Origin: JADJGC01 sp964576925
GTDB taxonomy: Bacteria; Zixibacteria; MSB-5A5; CAIYYT01
Assembly: GCA_964576925.1 (NCBI GenBank)
Contig: CAZNWJ010000008.1
Coordinates: forward strand, 62,001 to 126,000
DNA length: 64,000 bases
Reading direction: 5' to 3'
In this document: positions 58,287 to 64,000 of the stretch, in pieces
Position numbering within the stretch: the stretch's first letter is position 1
Layout: each line of letters opens with the position of its first letter
The notes under the pieces: model-generated
Seen by the model: the letters and a program-made list of their open reading frames with translations, nothing else
Told to the model about the DNA's origin: nothing
Databases searched by the model: none
Made by a program: the position numbers and the translations under genes

Positions 58287-59593
58287 GGTCTCAGCTTGAA
58301 GTTACAGTTCGCCTGGCATTTCTTGTGCTCGATGTGATACACGTATTCGTCCTTGAAATGCTTCAGCGTCGTTAACACCGGCGCCGCCGCGGCGTCGCCG
58401 AGTGCGCAGATGGTATTGCCTTCAATGTTGCGTGCAAGATCTTCCAGCGTCGCCAGATCTTCCATCTTCCCCTGGCCGTGCTCGATCCGATGCACGATCT
58501 CGTAGAGCCAGCCCGTTCCCTGGCGACACGGTGTGCACTTGCCGCACGATTCATGCATATAGAAGTGCGCCAGAATCTCCGCCACCCACACCATGCAGGT
58601 GTCCTCGTGCATCACGATCACCCCGCCCGATCCCAGCATCGAACCGGCGGCCTGCACCGACTCAAAATCGAGCGGCGTGTCGAGTTGGTCCGGCATAAGT
58701 ACCGGAACCGAGGATCCGCCCGGAATGATCGCCTTCAGTTTCTTATCATCGAGGATTCCCCCGGCAAAATCATAGATCAACGTCCGCAGCGGCGTGCCCA
58801 GTTCCAACTCATAATTGCCCGGCTTCTTCACGTGACCCGACACTGAGAAAATGCGCGTGCCTTTCGATTTCTCGGTGCCCATCGCCGCATACCACTGCGC
58901 GCCCTTGAGCACGATCTGCGGCAGGTTCGCAACCGTCTCGACATTATTGACCACCGTCGGGCAGGCATAGAGTCCCGATACCGCCGGGAATGGCGGCTTT
59001 ATCCGCGACAGCCCCTTCTCGCCTTCCAGCGAAGATAACAGCGCCGTCTCTTCACCGCAGATATAAGCTCCTCCTCCGCGATGAAGCACCATTTCCAGGT
59101 CGTAACCGGAGCCCAGAATATTCTTGCCGAGATAGCCGCGCTCGTAAGCCTCCTTGATCGCCTTTTCTATTCTTCGCATCGAAAGATCATATTCACCGCG
59201 CACATAGAAAAACGCGATATGGCAATCGATCGCCTTGGCCGCAATCATCACGCCTTCGATCACCGAGTGCGGATCGTTTTCCATCAACACGCGATCCTTG
59301 CAGGTCCCCGGTTCCGACTCGTCGGCGTTACAACAGAGATACTTCGGCTTCGGCGAATTCACCGGCACGAAGCCCCATTTCATCCCCGTCGGAAATCCGG
59401 CGCCGCCGCGACCGCGCAATCCCGAATCCTTCACCATCTGCACGAGGTCTTCGCGCTTGATCTCCTTGAGCACCTTCGGCCATGCCTGATAAGCGCCCAA
59501 CTCTAAAGCGCGGGTGATATTGTGCAACTCCGGGTCGTCGATATGTGTGAACAGGACGCGCTTCTGCGCGCCGATGGCGGCATCCATGATCAT
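58283..59593 (-). CDS. nuoF: NADH-quinone oxidoreductase subunit F
   Basis: 436 residues. FMN/NADH site: RGRGGAGFPTGMKWGF, CNADESEPGTCKDR and the Gly-rich HRGGGAYICGEETALL. The C-terminal [4Fe-4S] N3 motif is ESCGKCTPCRQGT plus a later Cys. ATG at 59593 has AAGG seven nt upstream and overlaps the nuoE stop (ATGA); GTG at 59608 would be inside nuoE. Entry point of electrons. Confidence 0.96.
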   Translation of the reverse strand: MIMDAAIGAQKRVLFTHIDDPELHNITRALELGAYQAWPKVLKEIKREDLVQMVKDSGLRGRGGAGFPTGMKWGFVPVNSPKPKYLCCNADESEPGTCKDRVLMENDPHSVIEGVMIAAKAIDCHIAFFYVRGEYDLSMRRIEKAIKEAYERGYLGKNILGSGYDLEMVLHRGGGAYICGEETALLSSLEGEKGLSRIKPPFPAVSGLYACPTVVNNVETVANLPQIVLKGAQWYAAMGTEKSKGTRIFSVSGHVKKPGNYELELGTPLRTLIYDFAGGILDDKKLKAIIPGGSSVPVLMPDQLDTPLDFESVQAAGSMLGSGGVIVMHEDTCMVWVAEILAHFYMHESCGKCTPCRQGTGWLYEIVHRIEHGQGKMEDLATLEDLARNIEGNTICALGDAAAAPVLTTLKHFKDEYVYHIEHKKCQANCNFKLRP

Positions 59594-60066
59594 TTCGCGG
59601 CCTTCCACTCGGCAATCAACTTGTCGACCTTCGCAATCGTCAGCGTTTCGTAATACTTGTCATTGACCTGCATCATCGGCGCCGAACAGCAACTGCCGAG
59701 ACACTCAACTTCTACCACGGTGAACAATCCGTCCTTTGTCGTCTCGCCTAATTTCGTCCCGAATTTCTTCAGCAGATACTCCGTCAAATGATGCGACCCC
59801 ATCAGGGCGCAGGAAATATTGCGGCACACCTGGATCAGGTACTTGCCGCGCGGCGCTTTCGGGAACATCGTGTAGAACGAAGCCGCCTCGGCCACTTCGA
59901 TGAACTTAACTCCCAGCGTCTCGGCGATCTCTTCGTACATCTGGTCATTCAAGTGACCGTGCTCTTCATAGGCAAAGTGCAACGCCGGCAGAATCGCCGA
60001 CTTCACCTTGGGATAGCGTTGTCCCGCTTGTGAAATCTTTAACTTTGTTTCTTGCGACAAAATCAT
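59590..60066 (-). CDS. nuoE: NADH-quinone oxidoreductase subunit E
   Basis: 158 residues, thioredoxin-like [2Fe-2S] protein. Ligands are Cys81 and Cys86 (VCRNISCALMG) and Cys122 and Cys126 (ECLGSCCSAP). It forms the NADH module with NuoF. ATG overlaps the nuoD stop by 4 nt (60063-60066). Confidence 0.95.
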   Translation of the reverse strand: MILSQETKLKISQAGQRYPKVKSAILPALHFAYEEHGHLNDQMYEEIAETLGVKFIEVAEAASFYTMFPKAPRGKYLIQVCRNISCALMGSHHLTEYLLKKFGTKLGETTKDGLFTVVEVECLGSCCSAPMMQVNDKYYETLTIAKVDKLIAEWKAAK

Positions 60067-61232
60067 CGATCCACTTCTCCCAACACGATATCGATCGAGC
60101 CGATACAGGCTATCACATCCGCCAGCAAACCGCCGACCGTCAGTTTCGGCAACGCAAAAATATTCACGAAACTCGGCGGTCGTACCCGCATCCGGTAAGG
60201 CTGCGGTGAGCCGTCCGACACCATATAGAAGCCGATCTCACCCTTCGGCGACTCAATCGTAACATATACTTCGCCCTTCGGCGGATGAAGTCCTTCCGTC
60301 GTCAGCTTGAAGTGATAAATCAGCGCTTCCATCGAATAGAGCGTCTCTTCCTTGGTCGGAAGCACCACGCCCGGCGCCCGCGCGCGGAATCGCCCTTCCG
60401 GCATTCCTTCCAGCGCCTGCTCGATAATCCGCAGCGACTGCCGCATCTCTTCCATGCGTACTTCGTAACGCCCGAAACAATCGCAGCGCTCCGAAGTCGG
60501 AATCTCAAAATCAAACTTCTCGTACGACGAATACGGCTTGGCCTTGCGAATGTCGTGCTTAACACCGGATGCCCGCAGCAGTGGCCCAGTGACACCTGAT
60601 TTGATTGCCTCTTCCTTCGATAGCTTGCCGACCCCGATCGTGCGGTTGCGCCAGATGCGATTGTTCGTCAGGATATCTTCGTACTCCACCAGATGGCTGC
60701 GGACGTTGTCGACCATCTTGCGCACAAGTTCGTTGAAGTCCTCGGGCAGCTCTTCCGCCAGCCCGCCGATTCGGAAATAGGTCGACATCATCCGTTGACC
60801 GGAAACGGCCTCGTAAATCTTCAGAATATCTTCCCGCTCGCGGAAAGCGTACAACACCATGCTCATCGCACCGATATCCAGCGCGTGCGTGCCGAGCCAC
60901 ACCAAATGCGAGTTGATTCTTGTCGCTTCCGCCAGTAGTACCCGCGCCCACTGCGCTTTAGGCGGCACTTCGACCCCCAGTAGTTTCTCCACCGCCAGAC
61001 AATAGCCGAGGTTGTTTGACATCGGCGCCAAGTAATCCATCCGGTCGGTCAGCGGTATCGCCTTATAGTAGAGCTTGGCCTCTGCCGTCTTCTCGATACC
61101 GGTGTGCAGATAACCGACTTCCGGCCGGCAACCCACCACCGTCTCGCCGTCGATATCAAGGACGACTCGCAGCACTCCGTGCGTCGCGGGATGTTGCGGT
61201 CCGAGATTGATGGTCATCAATTTCTGTTCCAT
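60063..61232 (-). CDS. nuoD: NADH-quinone oxidoreductase subunit D
   Basis: 389 residues, the 49-kDa type subunit lining the quinone pocket. N-terminal NLGPQHPATHGVLRVVLDIDG and C-terminal ANIFALPKLTVGG-type end with DIVLGEVDR. It is separate from nuoC, unlike the fused nuoCD of enterobacteria. Two nt separate it from nuoC. Confidence 0.96.
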   Translation of the reverse strand: MEQKLMTINLGPQHPATHGVLRVVLDIDGETVVGCRPEVGYLHTGIEKTAEAKLYYKAIPLTDRMDYLAPMSNNLGYCLAVEKLLGVEVPPKAQWARVLLAEATRINSHLVWLGTHALDIGAMSMVLYAFREREDILKIYEAVSGQRMMSTYFRIGGLAEELPEDFNELVRKMVDNVRSHLVEYEDILTNNRIWRNRTIGVGKLSKEEAIKSGVTGPLLRASGVKHDIRKAKPYSSYEKFDFEIPTSERCDCFGRYEVRMEEMRQSLRIIEQALEGMPEGRFRARAPGVVLPTKEETLYSMEALIYHFKLTTEGLHPPKGEVYVTIESPKGEIGFYMVSDGSPQPYRMRVRPPSFVNIFALPKLTVGGLLADVIACIGSIDIVLGEVDR

Positions 61233-61234
61233 GA

Positions 61235-61735
61235 CTACTTGATGACCTCCGGCGGTTCGTCCTTATTATAGGTGAACTGCGGCACTTCGTATGTCAGCGG
61301 ATAATCCTTGCGCAGCGGGTGCCCTTCGAATTCGTCCCACATCAGGATGCGCCGCAAATCCGGGTGCCCCGTGAAGCGGACGCCGAACATATCATAGACT
61401 TCGCGTTCGAGACAATTGGCGGCATCCCAGTCGCCACACAACGAGGCAATCGACTCGCCCTCACTGACCCGCACCTTCACGCGCACATAGTCTTTGATTT
61501 CAAATGAGTAAAGGTGGTAGACCACCTCGAAGCGGTCTTTGCGGTCCAGCCAATCGGTCGCGGTGATATCAGAAAGATGCAGGTACTTCAGCCCCGGTTC
61601 ATCGCGCAGAAAATGCACGACACTGAGAAGCTCGCTTGCGATAACGCGGAAGGTCAGTTCGTCGAAAGCCGTCGAGGTCTCGAGGATCTTCTCCCCGAAT
61701 TTCGAAACGACCTTATCCCTGGTGTTGCTATCCAT
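61235..61735 (-). CDS. nuoC: NADH-quinone oxidoreductase subunit C
   Basis: 166 residues, 30-kDa type. Signature segment LEREVYDMFGVRFTGHPDLR, then RILMWDEFEGHPLRKDYPL near the end. Also YLHLSDITATDWLDRKDRF. No cofactor; it bridges NuoB, D and I. The gap to nuoB is 46 nt. Confidence 0.95.
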   Translation of the reverse strand: MDSNTRDKVVSKFGEKILETSTAFDELTFRVIASELLSVVHFLRDEPGLKYLHLSDITATDWLDRKDRFEVVYHLYSFEIKDYVRVKVRVSEGESIASLCGDWDAANCLEREVYDMFGVRFTGHPDLRRILMWDEFEGHPLRKDYPLTYEVPQFTYNKDEPPEVIK

Positions 61736-61781
61736 GCAGAATAACGAGCGTCACAACAGATGCGAACCGACCGGCGCAGCG

Positions 61782-62273
61782 TTACGCGGTCTTCTTCTCT
61801 GTGTCCTTAATCTTTGACTGTTTCACCAATTCGTGCAGCTTGACGATTCCGTCAATCAACTGCTCGGGCCGCGGCGGGCAGCCGGGCACATATATATCCA
61901 CCGGGATGATCTTATCGACTCCCTGCAAGATTGCGTAGTTGTTGAACACACCGCCGCACGAGGCGCAGGCACCCATCGAGATCACCCACTTCGGATTCGG
62001 CATCTGTTCGTACAGCCGCTTCACGACCGGCGCCATCTTGTTCGAGACCCGCCCGGCGACAATCATCAGATCCGCTTGGCGTGGCGAGGCGCGCATCACT
62101 TCCATCCCGAAGCGCGCCATATCAAACTTGGGACTGAATGTCGAGATCATCTCGATCGCGCAGCATGCCAGTCCAAATCCAAATGGCCACATCGATTTCG
62201 TGCGCCCCCAGTTGATCACTTTCTCAGCGGTCGTCAGAATAATGCCATCAGGCAGTTTTTCTTCTAATCCCAC
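61782..62273 (-). CDS. nuoB: NADH-quinone oxidoreductase subunit B
   Basis: 163 residues from GTG 62273, which has AAGGAGC about eight nt upstream and overlaps nuoA by 10 nt; a longer frame to 62384 lies wholly inside nuoA and is rejected. Cluster N2 ligands: Cys37 and Cys38 (GLACCAIEM), Cys103 (SMGACASCG) and Cys132 (YVPGCPPRPE). N2 reduces quinone. Confidence 0.95.
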   Translation of the reverse strand: MGLEEKLPDGIILTTAEKVINWGRTKSMWPFGFGLACCAIEMISTFSPKFDMARFGMEVMRASPRQADLMIVAGRVSNKMAPVVKRLYEQMPNPKWVISMGACASCGGVFNNYAILQGVDKIIPVDIYVPGCPPRPEQLIDGIVKLHELVKQSKIKDTEKKTA

Positions 62274-62626
62274 TTCAGTGCTCCTTTCTTCACGATATAT
62301 ACGTACCCTACCAGGAGAATCAGGATGAAAACACCCATCTCTATCAGGCCGAACATGCCCAACTTGTTGTAGGACACCGCCCACGGGTACAGGAACACTG
62401 TTTCCAGATCAAAGATTATAAATAGTATGGCGACAAGGAAGAACTTCACGGGAAACCGCTCGCGCGCATCGGTTTTCGTCTCGATGCCACATTCGTAGGC
62501 TTGCTCTTTAACCTTACTCGATGTTCGCCGCCCAAACAGCGACGATCCAAAGAACATTGCCAGCCCAATGATCACGGCCAGAACGAATTGCAGCGCTAAC
62601 GGGAAGTATATCTCGAAATTACTCAT
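62264..62626 (-). CDS. nuoA: NADH-quinone oxidoreductase subunit A
   Basis: 120 residues, three helices: LALQFVLAVIIGLAMFFGS, FFLVAILFIIFDLETVFLYP with the conserved Glu/Asp, and MFGLIEMGVFILILLVGYVY. The loop EQAYECGIETKTDARERF carries the Cys that marks the quinone-gated loop. First gene of the operon; AGGAGAGGG precedes the ATG and a sigma70 promoter lies about 60 nt upstream. Confidence 0.95.
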   Translation of the reverse strand: MSNFEIYFPLALQFVLAVIIGLAMFFGSSLFGRRTSSKVKEQAYECGIETKTDARERFPVKFFLVAILFIIFDLETVFLYPWAVSYNKLGMFGLIEMGVFILILLVGYVYIVKKGALKWD

Positions 62627-62686
62627 CCCTCTCCTACCACCGCACCAATTCCTGATGCGAACGCTATTGCCCCAAAGAGTACGCGG

Positions 62687-62714
62687 AAAGTAGAGATTTT
62701 TTTCACAAAGTCAA
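62687..62714 (-). promoter_or_regulatory. Sigma70 promoter of the nuo operon
   Basis: On the minus strand TTGACT (62709-62714), 16 nt rich in A, then TACTTT (62687-62692). The start of transcription would be about 50 nt ahead of nuoA. It is the only reasonable promoter for the 14.5-kb operon, as the genes inside overlap or nearly touch. Confidence 0.55.
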
Positions 62715-62786
62715 GATTTTTTAGCTTTGGTGGATGGATCTAATCTTTGAATATGGGTCCAGACTGCCGTCAGCTCCGGCCGGGCT

Positions 62787-63188
62787 TCATTCGACTTCCT
62801 CAATTTCAATCAGCACTCCCCCCGTCGACTGCGGATGCACAAACGCTACCCGATGCCCCTCCGCTCCTTTTCGTGGCAGCTCGTCGATCAAGCGAATCCC
62901 CTGCGCGCGAAACTCAGCGAGCGTCGCTGCAATGTCATCCACTTCAAGACAGATGTGGTGAAGCCCTTCGCCGCGCTTCTCTAAGAACTTGGCGACGCCG
63001 ACATTCCCTTCCGTCGGCTGAATCAACTCGATTTTCGTCTCGCCGTTCTCGATAAAACTCACCATGACCCTTTGCTCCGGCACCGCCTGCGCCGCACTCG
63101 CCGGCGCGCCCGCAATCAGCGAAAACAATTCCCGCGCCTTCTCAATATCCTTCACCGCAATCGCAATATGTCTGATCCGTCTTGCCAT
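62787..63188 (-). CDS. mce: Methylmalonyl-CoA epimerase
   Basis: 133 residues, a vicinal-oxygen-chelate fold duplicated as beta-alpha-beta-beta-beta. Candidate metal ligands are His7 (IRHIAIAV), Glu54 (TKIELIQP), His77/78 (EGLHHICLEV) and Glu128 (GVLIEIEEVE), in the order of known epimerases. It converts (S)- to (R)-methylmalonyl-CoA in propionyl-CoA metabolism. A mutase gene lies upstream on the same strand, 453 nt away, which supports the assignment. The first codons are copied in the duplication just upstream. Confidence 0.9.
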   Translation of the reverse strand: MARRIRHIAIAVKDIEKARELFSLIAGAPASAAQAVPEQRVMVSFIENGETKIELIQPTEGNVGVAKFLEKRGEGLHHICLEVDDIAATLAEFRAQGIRLIDELPRKGAEGHRVAFVHPQSTGGVLIEIEEVE

Positions 63189-63448
63189 AGATATCTAACC
63201 GCATTCTCTATCTCTCGTAGGGGCGGGGCTTGTCCCCGCCCGCCATTTTTTCAATCTCTCCCATCGCGGGCAACCACAAGGGTCGCCCCTACGGTCTCCT
63301 AACCGCCTTCAATCGCAATATGCCTGATCCGTCTCGCCATAGATACCTAACCGCATTCTCTATCTCTCGTAGGGGCGGGGCTTGTCCCCGCCCGCCGTTT
63401 TTTCAATCTCTCCCATCGCGGGCAACCACAAGGGTTGCCCCTACGGTC
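63158..63448. repeat. Tandem 152-nt duplication including the start of mce
   Basis: 63158-63309 and 63310-63448 are about 95% alike at a shift of exactly 152 nt. The unit contains the first ten codons of the epimerase (antisense here), then a GC-rich hairpin element GTAGGGGCGGGGCTTGTCCC, and ends in GGTCGCCCCTACGGTC. The second copy reads MARRIRHIAIEGG and then a stop: a fossil of the mce start. Confidence 0.8.
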
Positions 63449-63641
63449 CGCAAGTATCTCGTCAATTCGGGTCTTCTGACGCAGTCGCACCATCTAATTC
63501 CCCTCTCGAGAGGGGTGGATCGAGCCCGCCGTCTCCGATCGTATTCACTTCGCATTCGAACGCCGTTGATAACTCGTGTTCCTCTCAACAAACCGCGGGC
63601 TCGAGACGGGGTGTGACTGTTCGTACCTCCGCAGACCTGCA
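63449..63641. other. Gene-free stretch between the duplication and the mutase
   Basis: About 190 nt with a perfect 16-bp palindrome CCCCTCTCGAGAGGGG near 63498, which could form a terminator-like hairpin. No gene seen; longer frames here are built from the repeat. Confidence 0.4.
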
Positions 63642-64000
63642 CTACACCACCACGGTTTCTTTATACTCCCCCCACGCCTTCCTCAGCGTATTCGATATCT
63701 CCCCGACTGAGGCGTACGCCTCAACGCACTCCAAAATCAACGGAATCAGATTTTCTTTCGTCGTTGCCGCCGCGCTCAATCTCTGCAGTCGCGCATTGAC
63801 GGCCGCGTTATCCCGTTCGGTCTTCACCTTCTTCAGCCGCGCCACCTGTTCCTCCCGCGACTGCTCGCTGATCTTCTGCAGTGGCACTTGAATCTTTTCG
63901 TCGGTCTTGAATTTGTTGACGCCGACGATAATCCGCTTCTGCGCTTCCACATCAAGCTGAAACTCATAGGCCGACCGCTGGATCTCGTGCTGAAAGAACC
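63642..64000 (-). CDS. Methylmalonyl-CoA mutase large-subunit catalytic domain, 3' end
   Basis: Open from the window edge; about 118 C-terminal residues are visible. IQRSAYEFQLDVEAQKRIIV, then GVNKFKTDE, matches the final part of the TIM-barrel catalytic domain, followed by REEQVARLKKVKTERDNAAV and ENLIPLILECVEAYASVGEI. It ends without the cobalamin-binding domain, so that half should be a separate gene (small/B12 subunit), as in other bacteria with split mutases. It isomerises (R)-methylmalonyl-CoA to succinyl-CoA; the epimerase lies downstream. The GTG at 63950 is an internal codon, not the start. Confidence 0.88.
   Translation of the reverse strand, partial: FFQHEIQRSAYEFQLDVEAQKRIIVGVNKFKTDEKIQVPLQKISEQSREEQVARLKKVKTERDNAAVNARLQRLSAAATTKENLIPLILECVEAYASVGEISNTLRKAWGEYKETVVV

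Noticed and set aside
55623..58337. Two long plus-strand frames (430 and 442 codons) opposite nuoG
   Set aside because: Antisense of a highly conserved gene; Arg/Leu/His-rich with no domain.

Overview
This window looks like about 64 kb of a metagenome-assembled bacterial chromosome. It has roughly 58% GC, genes are packed on both strands, and there is one artificial run of ten Ns at 5493-5502. Several traits suggest an uncultured Gram-negative lineage of the FCB/Zixibacteria type: a secreted M1 peptidase ending in two dockerin-like repeats, tandem DUF1573 lipid/secretory proteins, an exosortase H/IPTL-CTERM pair, an LpoB-like lipoprotein, and dispersed intergenic repeats. The lineage is an inference from gene style, not a phylogeny. 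No rRNA, tRNA, CRISPR array, prophage or transposase was found.

Layout. 1-1.85 kb: end of soluble transhydrogenase sthA, then lexA with a downstream DUF6504-like gene. 2.0-5.4 kb: four tandem exported DUF1573 proteins; the third carries an in-frame TGA exactly where its paralogues have the first Cys of the Cys-Gly-Cys-Thr motif, so it is a candidate selenoprotein or else a fresh nonsense mutation. 5.6-16.2 kb (minus strand): one long signalling cluster combining an RsbU/RsbW/RsbV partner switch, a HEAT-repeat protein, four receiver-domain proteins, CheR, CheZ, CheA and CheB, with no receptor or CheW in view. 16.7-27.5 kb: the M1 peptidase, a 22-residue Lys/Ala/Pro micro-protein, a degenerate receiver, an ECF42-type sigma factor with its DGPF/YCII partner, a DUF2807 protein, a DedA/YqaA membrane protein, exonuclease III, a COG3014/LpoB lipoprotein pair, an orphan DUF4157 protein and a TolB-like protein.

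28-39 kb: fatty acid desaturase, porin-like protein plus Amt ammonium transporter, a NarL-type two-component pair, two Cys-rich secreted proteins, a YiiX-type amidase, a GNAT enzyme, DUF169 and fRMsr-like proteins, and an exosortase H module with its own IPTL-CTERM substrate. 39-47 kb: a lipoprotein, an FAD oxidoreductase, an alpha/beta hydrolase that has lost its nucleophile, an ECF sigma/anti-sigma pair, a GAF-HisKA protein without an ATPase domain, and purF.

47-48.1 kb is a repeat nest around a small GIY-YIG gene. 48.2-62.6 kb is a complete 14-subunit NADH:quinone oxidoreductase operon (nuoA to nuoN, minus strand) with a small glutaredoxin-like gene between nuoM and nuoN and a recognisable promoter upstream. 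The window ends with methylmalonyl-CoA epimerase and the 3' end of methylmalonyl-CoA mutase, separated by a tandem 152-bp duplication that copied the epimerase start. Together these describe a respiring heterotroph with a propionyl-CoA/methylmalonyl-CoA route, ammonium uptake and rich phospho-signalling.
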